Positions 47,690-58,932 of a stretch of 64,000 nt of DNA are shown here, one piece after another. The notes beneath the pieces were generated by a model. It worked only from the letters and a program-made list of their open reading frames with translations, searched no databases and was not told the origin of the DNA. A program made the position numbers and the translations under genes. The first letter of the stretch is position 1. Every line of letters begins with the position of its first letter. The stretch comes from Ziziphus jujuba (lineage: Eukaryota; Streptophyta; Magnoliopsida; Rosales; Rhamnaceae). The DNA lies in contig NC_083384.1 in assembly GCF_031755915.1 (NCBI RefSeq), positions 18,073,001 through 18,137,000 on the forward strand, written 5' to 3'.

Positions 47690-48955
47690 TTTTTTTTTTT
47701 TTTTTTTTTTTTTTGGTTGGGCTTAATGAATATTTGCCTTATTGTTATTTTTTTAATTACTAAAAGAATTGCTTGGCACTATAATGATTCCAGAAATTAT
47801 TTTGTTAAATCCGGTTATTGTGTTTTGGATGGGTGGTGGTGCTAATTTGGGTGGTCCAAGTGAAGAGGAGGGTAAGAATTGGTGGTAGATTTTTTGGGGT
47901 CTTAAAATTCCTAACAAAATTAAAATTTTCTAGTGAAGATCTTGAAGTGAAAGACTTCTGTGTGATAATAATTTGTTTTGAAGGAAAATAAAGAAAAGTG
48001 GATATTGTGATCTATGTCAGGATGGTGATGATACAATTTTTCATGCACTTTGGAGCTGCTCCAATGCGAAGAAAGTTTGGAAAAAAGTGGAGCTTTATTC
48101 TAAACATTAAAGGTCATAATCATAGTACTCTTGCTGATTTGTGTTTTTGGGCTCTTGCTATTTTGCTGGTCTTTCAAAAGGAAAATTTTGCTTATTTTAG
48201 TTGGGCTGTATGGACCCAAGAAATGCATTCATTCATGATAGATCTATAGAATCTGATAAGCTTCTTCCTTATAGTATGACTGATTTACAAGAAACGCATT
48301 CATTCATTTAGAATCCGATAAGCTCCTTATGGTATAACCGACTTAGATTTGTAGTTCAGGAAGCTAATCAATTTAAGGAGATTCCAAAAATAAAGTTGGC
48401 AAATTTAGGTTGGAGGTGTCAGAATTCTGGGGATTATAAAAATTAATGTGAATGGTGCTTTGTCGAGACAAATGAATCGACAAAATGGGGATTGTTATTC
48501 GTAATGATAAAAGGAATTTGATGGCTACTTATTCTAAATCTTTTTATTATTTTTATTTTTATTTATTTTTCCTTTTTTGTAGCTCGTTGACTGTGGAGCT
48601 GCTCGCTGTTAAATAGGCTTTAATCTTTTGCATGCAATCTTGATTTAATGGAAGTAAAATTGTGAGTAATTCACAAAATGGCGGTTTCAAGTATTCAAGA
48701 TTTTAGTGTTCTTTTAGGTTTTAATTGTTTTCTTATCAAGAATATTAAACACTCGTCACTTTATGATAGTTTTAGGTACTCTTTTGCTTGTAGAGAAACT
48801 AATAAAGTTGTGCTTTTTATTGGCTAAGCAATGCTTTATCTTTAGATTTTTTTGATCTCGGATGGAGGAAGGTTATTTAAGCCGTTGCAAAATGATGTAA
48901 ACAATAGTTCTTCTTAATATATTACAGTTTATTTCAAAAGAAAAATATACTAGAA
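47690..48955 (+). mobile_element. 5'-truncated LINE fragment (zf-RVT and RNase H-like end)
   Basis: The plus strand reads IAWHYNDSRNYFVKSGYCVL, LKIPNKIKIF-like, and CDLCQDGDDTIFHALWSC-like. Next come NAKKVWKKVELY-like words, then an RNase H-like part with INVNGALSRQMN. Several frames are involved, with stops throughout. This is the C-terminal part of a plant L1 ORF2. The fragment starts after a T-rich tract at 47,690-47,714 and ends near 48,950 in AAAAGAAAAATAT. 5' truncation is usual for LINE insertions. It lies about 340 bp downstream of the DeSI-like gene in the same orientation. Confidence 0.75.
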
Positions 48956-49360
48956 GAGTTACTCGCATGTTTTATGAAAGAATTAATTGCACACATTGAA
49001 TTCTTTTATATAAAGAATACATCTTTTTTTTTTTTTTTTTTTCCTTCTTCTTTTAATGTTAAAAAAATAATACATCTTTAACAAATATCTTTTTACTAAA
49101 GATCCCAGCCTAACCTTTCATATGCAAATAATGTACTTTAGAACGACTATGGAAATAAAAAACAAAAAGGGGAATTTGGCTCAATGCCTTTATTTTAAAG
49201 GGCTTAATGAAAAATACTCCTCTTTCTTTAAACCTTTTTTGTCTACCCACGTTTTTTTCAATATTCCAGCTCTATCCTTACCCGATAAATCACTTACAAT
49301 TTCTTTCTTCCTCTTACCAGTATCCCACCTACCACATTTCGTATCTAATTTCCCTCCCCT

Positions 49361-49366
<6 letters not shown>

Positions 49367-49416
<50 letters not shown>
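49367..49416. repeat. (CT)n microsatellite near the left end of MULE 1
   Basis: A pure CT tract of about 48 bp follows CCCCTCCCCCCC. It lies about 200 bp inside the element. The plus ORFs crossing it (49122-49830) owe their length to the repeat. Confidence 0.9.
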
Positions 49417-49417
<1 letters not shown>

Positions 49418-49419
49418 TT

Positions 49420-52400
49420 CTTATCTGTTTTTTTGTTATTTTATTTGATATTTCTTTTGCTCCATTCCATTTCCTTTTCCTTCTTCGTCACATGATTCTT
49501 TTCCCTCTCACTCTCTCTATCCATTTCCCTCTTACAATAGGAGCTCTTAAATTCTTCCAGCAACTTCTTCCCTCTCCCGGATACTTTTCTTTCTCATCTT
49601 CACGGCTTCGGTTATCTACAGAACTTATTAGTAGGGCAAACGGTGGTCGGAACCTATGCCATGTCAACACAACCCCTTTTTGCAATCTTCCCTCAAACCT
49701 ATCCTCACTCACGATATGTGTTATTAGGGAAGATAACATACCAACAATAGCAGGTAAGCATTGCCCTTTCTCCTTTCATCCCTTTTCAACTTTTTTCGAT
49801 TTAGAAATTCTGGTCTGGTTTATACTTTGAATGCATGAATAAGGAGATAGTATTATGTTTTAGAATTCCATCATTATCATTAAGCTGTTAAGTAGAACAT
49901 GTTTTTTGCCAATGGTTATATGGAAAGCTTTGGTGAGGCAGAGGTGAAGATTTTTCTTCTGGAAGTTTAGCATGTCATTCTTTACAATGACCCACTAACA
50001 AATTTTTTCATCAAATGTTAAAAAGTTAACCAAGTCTTTTTTCATTAGTTTTCATTATATTATCACTTTGGACCTGGACTTCCAATTAATTTATGCTGGC
50101 CCTTCGGACCTGGACTTCGTCAGTGGATGTGTTTCATAATAGGGTCCTATAGATTTGGTGGCTAATTTTCTTCTGTTCTAGTGTCTAATTGGCCAAATTT
50201 CATATTCATTATGTGCTTTTTTTTATATTTTCTTTTTAATGCTCATTCTTGATGTGATTTCTTGAACAAGCTATTGGTACTTCAAAGAGGCATAATGAAT
50301 TAAAGAAATTGTTTTCCCTATAAAGTGCATACATCAGTCAAACAGAAGAAAAATTTGTGAAAGAACTAAAACCCTAAGCAGCCTTACAAGAAAATACATT
50401 TTTCATTACTGTTATTATGATAATAAGTGTTATTTATTAAATCTGATTTCCATGTTCTATGAGGTTTTTGTGTTCCTCAAAAGGTGTCATTTACATATAT
50501 TCTATACAGGGGAAAGATGGGTGCATCACTTCATAGGTCTTCAAAAAGGCAGGCAATATAGTTAAAACCTTCATACCTTATGGTAAAATTTGTTTTCAAA
50601 ATCTTTTTATTTTGCTTTTATCTTATGAATACACTTATTTATATGGTGAAAATTGACACTAACTTTTGTAGCTTGTGCATGTATGTTTTATTCTAATATA
50701 AAGAGAAATCTACCTCTTATTTTGTACATGTACGTTATCTTATTTTCTGTTTCTCTTGGTTATTTATTAGCATGCATTTCTTCCTCCATATTCGAAGTAC
50801 AATTTGTTTGTAAGTTATGTCCTGTGTCCACTGTCTTCTTAGTGTTTACTCGTTGAAATTTATCTTTTAAGCATATCTTGATTTTGCAGCCCTTTTTTGA
50901 CATGTTTGGATATGGAGGACCTATTGCATCTATGCATTTAGGTAGGTATGAGTTGCTTAATTTGTGTCCTCATTCTGATTGAATATTTCTAAATATTTAG
51001 TTTTACCTTTTTTCATTTCTTTGCCCTATTCTAGGCATGCTCTTGTTTCTTCAAAGACAAAGACTGCCAAGTAGAATGCTTGACGCAATGTCTTGAAGTA
51101 ATACATCAGAATACATTTTTCTAGTTGAGTTGTTGAAGAACTTTTTATTTTTCCTTTTTTACTTAATCATGCTTTTCTATTGTTTGATAATATTAATTTT
51201 AAAAGTCAAGATGTTCATCCTTTTTGTTGATTGATAATTTAAGTTTCTTCCAATGAGTTATGGGTGCATTGCACTTTATGTGATTAAAAATAACCTCAAT
51301 ACGTTGTCTTCCGAGGTTTCTACACGAGCTACTATAATTGGCTACTGCACAAAATATCATATGCATCATTGTGGTATATATTCATACAAGTTCTTTGACA
51401 TTAGCATGAAGGTTGAGTGAAATCCTTTAATGAGTACATAGAAGAAGGAATTAAGCAGATAACCTTGAAGAACTATACAAGAAAATTTATGTTGTTGTCT
51501 GTGCTGGTCCCACGGTGAAGAAATCTGATAAGGAACCACCCAAGGGCACTATAAACATTTATGATACACTTCCCTATCACCTTTTTGATTAAAAATTCAA
51601 AACCCACCACTTATTGGTGGAACATTTTCTCAAGACTTTACAATTTTTTATTTCTATTTCATTTTTTGGTTGCAAACCCCATTTTAGGTCATTTCCTTGT
51701 TTTTTTTATTGTGAGCAAAGACTAAAAGAACTATAATAATGGTAGTGAACATAGAAATGATAAAAATAAACAATAAGCATCCCACTTACTATTTCATTCT
51801 TGTTAAAACTATATGTTTTCTTAAAGCTTAAATTTTTGATGTTGATAATTATTTAATGTTAACTGCTTTTATGTTTGAATGTGCTTAACCTTATATAATG
51901 TTGTCTAGCAAAGAAAATATTTAGTTTAAATCCTAAGCCAATATCTACATATGTAATTTTGTCTAACATATATGTTGTACTTGGGAAGTGGAGTGAGAAA
52001 ATGGAAGTGAGGAAAGTTGAAGCTAAAAAGTTGAAGCTCTAAAATTTGGCTTCTCATTCTAACGGGGAACTGGAGAAGTAATAGAACTCGACTACAAAAA
52101 CTATTGTCAAATATTTGTTAAGGCTGTTGAGTGTTTGCACTGATGCCTTTTAATGTTTTCTCCAAAATAGTTTTGTCCTACAAACTATTGGAATTCTGAA
52201 GCTGTTGTTAATTAGATTTATCTATTCTTCAAGTTTTTGAGTCCACTTTCAGCTGTTCCTTTGGTAGCTTTAGTTGTATTTGGGCTCTACGAGTTAAGTT
52301 TTCTTGGGGTAGTGTTATTCTGCAGCATTAATCATGGTTTACGAAGTGAATTGTTTAGTGATATTGTTTTCAGTGTCTTTCTTTGAGTTCTATGAATGAG

Positions 52401-54020
52401 TTTTTCGATTTAAAGTATTTGCATTCATACCGCTTCATAACACTTAATATCCAATGTAAATGCACTTTGTTTTTCCTTTATTTTTTTGTATCAGCATGCA
52501 TTTTTCTTTCTATTTTTATTTATATTATTATTATTACTTTAATATCTTTTATTCAAGTAAATTATTCTTGTGTCAAAGAGATACTTCATAAATATTGTTC
52601 TCCATTTTCTTTGTTGATATATTTTGTATTTATCCCCTTCTAATTTAGTAATTTCTCATACATGTTTATTGATTTAAATAGTCCATTGGGGCTTTCATTT
52701 ATTGATTTAACTCAAACTCCAGTTATGATGTTGTGGAATCATTTCCCTCTACACTTCATGTTAAAAGATGCAATGATAGGTTAACGTATGATAATAATAG
52801 AAAACTATGGGAACTGTGCAAGGAAGACATTTTATATGAGTTCCTCGGTTTGGCTGCGAATCAATTATGCTTTTTGGAAGTTAGCCACAACTATATTATC
52901 TATTGTATTGACAAATACACAGACACTAAGGGGAAAAAAGCCAAGAAAAGATATTAGAAAACAGGCAAAATCACAATTAATGTAAAATAAGGTGTTCATA
53001 TGAAAAAAACGAGTAAACCAATTGAAATTGCACAAATAGATATCAACATTTACATGCACTTCAAAATTTAGATGTTGCTTTTCCTCATTTCATCATTAGC
53101 CAGACTAAAAAATTTAGATGTTCTGAATTTTGGAGGTCCATTTGGTTCCTATATTGGTCAAAGTAGTGCAATGGTATTATTACCTATATTCTTCTTGTTC
53201 AGTTCATATTTGCTGACCTTCAAATTAAGGTCAACATTGAGTTCCTTTCATTGTTGTATATTTGTACATTCTACACACAGGGAGTTGGCATTTTGATCTC
53301 TGACTTGGTTGGAACTCTTAATGGATCCTCATTATCTGTATAACAATATTCAAATTAATATCTATGCTTTAGCTTTCTACTTTATTCTACCGAACCACAG
53401 AATTTCCACCTTTATCTAAGAACCTTTTTTCTCCTGTGCACTTAATAACTAGTTTTTAGGATTTTAAAAATTAAGCAATTTATTTGTCACATGTTCTGAA
53501 ACATTGTTAATTTTTAAGAAATGCTCAATCCTCCCGCTATTTGTTGTGTGGGATGAACTTTTTTCTCTTTAGGGTGAAAGGAACTGGTGGAAGATTATTC
53601 ATTCAATTGTATTTGTGTTGTTAGCATATTATGATATCATGAAGCTCTTTCACTTTAGGTTTCTATTCAAAAATTTAAGGACCACAAGGACCACAGCTGT
53701 TGTGGTTTGGATTATTGGTAGGTCCATGGTAGGAGCCGCATTTGATGATTATTATCTTCTTGGGGACATATTAAATTTTTTATATGAGAAGTCTACTTGC
53801 TGTTGATGTTTTATGATATCTAAATATCCACAGTTATAGTCTTTAGTTAACTTTTAATGCTTTTATTATGTGATTACTATGTTTAATATTATATTGGTTG
53901 ATATTATATTGGTTTTGTTATAATTTAGCAGTTTTTTTTCCTTGCGTTAGAAGGCATGGTCTGCTATAATTATCATGAGGAGGAAGGGCAATACTAGAGT
54001 TTGTAATGTTTTTGAGCTGT
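49420..54020. other. Unidentified cargo region of MULE 1
   Basis: No transposase sequence is seen here although the element should encode it. Exon-like patches on the plus strand include an open stretch ending GREDNIPTIAG-like before GTAAGC (49,753). A second is a segment after TTTTGCAG at 50,889 reading PFFDMFGYGGPIASMHLG, followed by GTAGGTATGAG at about 50,940. A third open stretch at about 53,075-53,180 (LARLKNLDVLNFGGPFGS) follows a TAG. None could be assigned to a family. The composition is AT-rich, like plant intron-bearing genic DNA. It could be captured host sequence that replaced the 5' transposase. Confidence 0.4.
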
Positions 54021-54033
54021 TTTGTTTGCAGAC

Positions 54034-54640
54034 ATGATTGAAGAATTAATCAACAAGGGGTATGAACGTCGAAATAACGCAGTTGCAATGCAAACTCTTG
54101 TTACTAATTGGCTGGAAAATATCATGCAAGAGCGCTCAAATAATGACAGAGGCTTACGTGTTATTCCATTGAACTTATACGAGTTTCAAATTGTTGGCTA
54201 TGGCATGTTCGTTGGAGTAGTCAACTTAGAAAATAAGACATGCTCAAGCAAGGAATTCGACATTGATGGATTTCCTTGTGTCCATGCAATTGAAGCATGT
54301 AAGCATTGACATATTTCTCCATATATCCTTTGCTCGGTGCATTAGTAAGTTGACTCACTCTGTGATGCATATTCGAAAACCATATATCCACTTGGAGATA
54401 AATGTCAGTGGTATGCTCGAGATGATGTCATAAACCAGCTTGTACTTCCACATAAGATTGGAAAACAGTCAATAAGACCAAGAAAGAAGAGGATTCAATC
54501 TTTAGCAGAGAAGCATCTTCAATATAGATGCAGGGGATGCAAACAGATTGGTCACAGCAGCCGATCATGCTCGATCGCCGTACCTTTTGATCGCACTACC
54601 AACCAACAGCACCATTCAACTGAAGGACCATAAATTGCTC
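54034..54640 (+). pseudogene. MULE 1 transposase, C-terminal remnant
   Basis: From GYERRNNAVAMQT the plus strand parallels the MULE 2 transposase: NWLENIMQERSNNDRGLRVI, YEFQIVGYGMFVGVVNLENK, then the SWIM zinc finger CSSKEFDIDGFPCVHAI. Next come a tail with YPLGDKCQWYARDDVINQLV, RPRKKRIQS, and a CCHC knuckle CRGCKQIGHSSRSC. Only the last ~200 residues remain. The SWIM motif has lost its second cysteine (CSS instead of CSC). A TGA interrupts after CKH, and another stop follows CSVH. The knuckle, by contrast, is intact here and truncated in MULE 2. Sequence upstream of about 54,058 does not match the transposase, so a rearrangement or capture joint lies there. Confidence 0.85.
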
Positions 54641-54879
54641 TACGCTATATTAAGCCAATGGGGGCATGTTATACGGTATTCGTGTGTTATGCAATGTAGT
54701 ACGGAATGCAATTAGTAGCTCAACCGCTAACATGTGTTTTGGCATAATATATGTTGGTTTTATGTGTTGCTTTGTTGGCAAAGTCATCCATCGTATTGTG
54801 TTTTTAAAATATCATTCTGTGTTCAGTTTTTTGTAGGTTTTTTACTGCTTCACGGATGCTATTACTACCCAATGGTAAT

Positions 54880-57870
54880 TACCGATGCATCGTCGGTAAT
54901 TGACATTTGTCCACCGTTGTAAAAAAATCACCACAATTCCATCCGACAACTTCAATCGTATGTGTTTTCACCGAGAATATGCTAAATCTAGCTTTCTTAA
55001 TGTTAATTGTTGACAAAGTAAGAGAAAAAATGACATTATTAAGTGAAAGCATTCAATTTGTAGCTACTGGAAAAATTACCGTAGGTTTTATCGGTAATTA
55101 CCAAAACCTATGGTAATCACATTTTACCAATTTTTTGGCCCCCATAAGTCCCCTAATGTGTGTTAAATGCAAAAACATGCAAAATATACATTTTTCAATG
55201 ATCCTAAAGAGAAAAAAAACTCCAAAAGTTCTGAAAAAGTTCTCAAATTGGCATAAAACTTTGATACTGTAGGGCCTTCGGTAATTACCGATGAAACCTA
55301 CTGTAATCAGTTTAAACTTGCTGGAACATTTACAGAAGCTTTCATCGGTAATTACCGAATGCCTTACAGTAATCACATTTGACAACTTTTTTAGCCCTAT
55401 AAGTCCCCTGTTGTGTGCTAAATGCAAAAACATGCAAAATATACTTTCTTCAATGATCCTAAGGAGAAAAAACCCCAAAAATTCTGAAAAAGTTCTCAAA
55501 TTGGCAAAACAACTTGATTACCGTAGGGCCTTCGGTAATTACCGATGAAACCTACGGTAATCAGTTTAAACTTGCTGAAAAAATTATCGAAGATTTCATC
55601 GATAATTACCGAAGGCCCTATAGTAATCACATTTGACAACTTTTTTGGCCCCCACAAGTCCCTTAATGTGTGTTAAATGCAAAAACATGCAAAATATACA
55701 TTTTTCAACGATACCAAGAAGAAAAAACCCTAAATGTTATGAAAAAGTTCTCAAATTGGCAAAAAAACTTGACTACCGTAGGGCCTTCGGTAATTACCGA
55801 TGAAACCTTCGGTAATCAGTTTAAACTTGCTGGAAAAATTATCGATGATTTCATCGGTAATTACCGAAGGCCCCACAGTAATCACATTTGACAACTTTTT
55901 TGGCCCCCACGAGTCCCTTAATGTGTGTTAAATGCAATAACATGCAAAATATATTTTTTTCAATGATACCAAGAAGAAAAAACCCCAAACTTTATGAAAA
56001 AGTTCTCAAATTGGCAAAAAAACTTGATTACCGTAGGGCCTTCGGTAATTACCGATGAAACCTATGGTAATCAGTTTAAACTTGCTGCAAAAATTACTGA
56101 CGATTTCATCGGTAATTACTGAAGACCCTACAGTAATCACATTTGACAACTTTTTTGGCCCCAATAAGTCCCCTAATGTGTGTTAAATGCAAAAACATGC
56201 AAAATATACTTTCTTCAATGATCCTAAAGAGAAAAAACCTCAAAAATTCTGAAAAAGTTCTCAAATTGGCAAAAAAAACTTGACTACCGTATGGCCTTCG
56301 GTAATTACCGATGAAACCTACGGTAATCAGTTTAAACTTGCTGGAAAAATTACCGAAGATTTTATCGGTAATTACCGAAGGCCCTACAGTAGTCACATTT
56401 GACAACTTTTTTGGCCCCTATGAGTCCCCTAATGTGTGTTAAATGCAAAAACATGCAAAATATACTTTCTTCAATGATCCTAAGGAGAAAAAAACCCCAA
56501 AAATTCTGAAATAGTTCTCAAATTGGCAAAAAAACTTGATTACCGTAGGGCCTTCGGTAATTACCGATAAAACCTACAGTAATCAGTTTAAACTTACTGG
56601 AAAAATTATTGACGATTTCATCGGTAATTACTGAAGGCCCTACAGTAATCAGATTTGACAACTTTTTTGGCCCCCACAAGTCCCTTAATGTGTGTTAAAT
56701 GCAACAACATGCAAAATATACATTTTTCAATGATACCAAGAAGAAAAACCCCAAACATTATGAAAAAATTCTCAAATTGGCAAAAAAACTTGATTACCGT
56801 AGGGCCTTCGGTAATTACCGATGAAATCTATGGTAATAGATTTATACTTTCTGGAAATATTACCAATGGTTTCATTGGTAATTATCGAAGGCCTTATGGT
56901 AATCAAGTATTTTTTGACAATTTGAGAACTTTTTCCTAACGTTTGTGATTTTTTCTTCTTGGTATTATTGAAAAATGTATATTTTGCATGTTGTTGCATT
57001 TAACACACATTAAAGGATTTGTGGGGGCCCAAAAAGTTGTCAAATGTGATTACTATAGGGACTTCGGTAATTATCGATGAAATCGTCGATAATTTTTCCA
57101 GCAAGTTTAAACTGATTACCGTAGGTTTCATCGGTAATTACCGAAGGCCCTACGGTAATCAAGTTTTTTTTCCAATTTGAAAACTTTTTCCTAACGTCTG
57201 GGGTTTTTTCTCCTTAGAATCATTGAAGAATATATATTTATCATGTTTTTGCATTTAACACACATTAGGAGACTCGTGGGGGCCAAAAAAGTTGTCAAAT
57301 GTGATTACTGTAGAGCCTTCGGTAATTACCGATGAAATCTTTGGTAAATGTTTTAGCCAGTTTAAACGGATTACCGTAGGTTTCATCCGTAATTACCAAA
57401 GGCCCTACGGTAATCAAGTATTTTTTGCCAATTAGAGAACTTTTTTCCTAACGTTTGGGATTTTTTCTCCTTAGAATCATTGAAGAACGTATATTTTGCA
57501 TGTTGTTGCATTTGACACTCATTAGGGGACTTTTGGGGGCCAAAAAATTGATAAAACGCGATTAACACTGTGGTTTCGGTAATTACCAATGAAACCTACG
57601 ATAATCAATTTTTTTTGCCAATTTGAGAACTTTTTCCAAACTTTTGGGGATTTTTCTGTTTAGGGTCAGTGATGAATGTATATTTTGCATGTTGTTGTCG
57701 GAAACATGCATTAGTGGACTCTTTGGAGTAAAAAAAAGTGTGAATTGATGTTACTGAAAGCGTATCGGTAATCATCTTTGTTTGGATTTTTATCACTACC
57801 AAGGGTCTTCTTTTCTCTTATTTTGTCAACGGTTATCATTACTAAAGCTAGATTCTACATATTAAGATAC
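54880..57870. repeat. Array A: palindromic tandem array of ~255-bp monomers
   Basis: About eleven monomers of 251-259 bp carry paired CGGTAATTACCGA palindromes, GTTTAAACTTGCTGG, TTTTTTGGCCCC, AATGTGTGTTAAATGCAA and CATGCAAAATATA. Monomers to the left of about 56,850 are in one orientation (about seven and a half), and those to the right are inverted (about four). Within each monomer, TTCGGTAATTACCGATGAAA is followed 45-50 bp later by its near complement TTTCATCGGTAATTACCGAA, so every unit can form a hairpin. Two monomer types, with AGTCCCTTAATG or AGTCCCCTAATG, occur in the order YYXXYYX in the left arm. This implies a block duplication of about 1,020 bp. The outer flanks (TTGACAAAGTAAGAGAAAA at 55,010; complement of TTGACAAAATAAGAGAAAA at 57,825) are inverted copies too. 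Confidence 0.9.
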
Positions 57871-57893
57871 CATTAATATAGGGTGTCATAATA

Positions 57894-58932
57894 TTAAACA
57901 TATGATCTACATTGAAAATTTATTAAAGTACAAGTCAACAGCATATTTTTTTTTCTAAACAAGCTAATGTCTTCCGGGCCAAATAAAAGGTTCTCCTCAC
58001 TGCTCTTGTATTCAATAAATTTTAAAGCGAAGATGCCACAATCACCCCTACAGAATAGCATTAATGAAAACCAACCACGTGAATTTCCACATGTAAGCAC
58101 AATTAAACATTAGCAATAGAAGTCGTTGGAAATGACAACACATTCATACCCATTATCTTGACAGGGTGCATCTTTGATCATCATCATCGTGAATGGCTCT
58201 AAAGTGGGAAGCACTTCCAGATTCTTCTCGTAATATCCCCCATACCTCAATAGGTAAGGCAGCATATACTTAAGGCATTTCGCATTGTCCAACTCTTTAT
58301 TTTGGACATATTTATTTCCCATATTTGGATCGTATAAATCAATATGTCGAGTCTTCAAGTCCACACATGCTGCCAACCAATGGATGCCTCCATTGTTGAC
58401 AGGGATTTACATTTGAAAATTAGAACGTAACGTCATTATACACAAATTGGGAAACTTAGTCAGAATTTTTTTAAATATATGTATAGACTTACATAATCAC
58501 ATCTCCACCACAGCACGCTAAGTTTGGGTGACTTCCCACGCACATAGCTATGAAGTGTCGAATCACATGAATATGTGCTTCAAGATGCCTCCCATATAGG
58601 ATAACGGCCTTTGATGGATGACTGCCAAATAATTAAATAGATACAATATAAAATGTCATCAATATAACATTCATGAATAAATACCGATAGATGTATTATC
58701 ACTTACCACACCAAACTACATAAATGAATATAAAACTTACCATCTCATATGAGGAAGAGGAGAGTGGAACGTGCCCTAGAAGTTTGGTGGTTTCTTTCTC
58801 AGCTTTAGATTGTTGCCTAGTAGTTCGTCGACGCTTAGAGTTGGGTGCTGATATGCTGCCACTGCATCTCTTAGTTTGCATCTTCTTAACTCCCTTCTTT
58901 GATTGAGATCGCAAATTCCTTTTTGGTGCCAT
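57894..58932 (-). pseudogene. Ulp1-type (C48) cysteine protease gene of MULE 1
   Basis: Ulp1-family proteases cleave SUMO or related conjugates. MULE-borne copies are known but their role in transposition is unclear. I recognise four exons on minus. 58932-58741 is basic, MAPKRNLRSQSKKGVKK, and nuclear-like. 58621-58493 is HPSKAVILYGRHLEAHIHVI. Exon 3 runs from about 58460 to 58150. Exon 4 runs from 58047 to 57894. The intron 58149-58048 (GT-AG) splits the active site: exon 3 ends APCQDNG and exon 4 begins GDCGIFALKFIEY. The His (GGIHWLAACVDL), Asp (HIDLYD), Gln and Cys of the catalytic set are all present. Breaks are a TAA shortly before the His in exon 3, and a one-base shift after SLFRKK. 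The usual long N-terminal part is missing or too diverged. Orientation is opposite to the transposase remnant, from which it is separated by array A. Confidence 0.75.

Noticed and set aside
49122..49830. Plus-strand ORFs of 108 and 207 aa with long Ser-Leu repeats
   Set aside because: The repeats are translated (CT)n microsatellite near the MULE 1 end. The part after the repeat is only weakly exon-like.
55098..57802. Many ORFs of 65-133 aa containing VGFIGNYRRPY and related phrases
   Set aside because: They are translations of the tandem monomers of array A in various frames. Repetition of the phrase reflects the DNA repeat, not a protein family.
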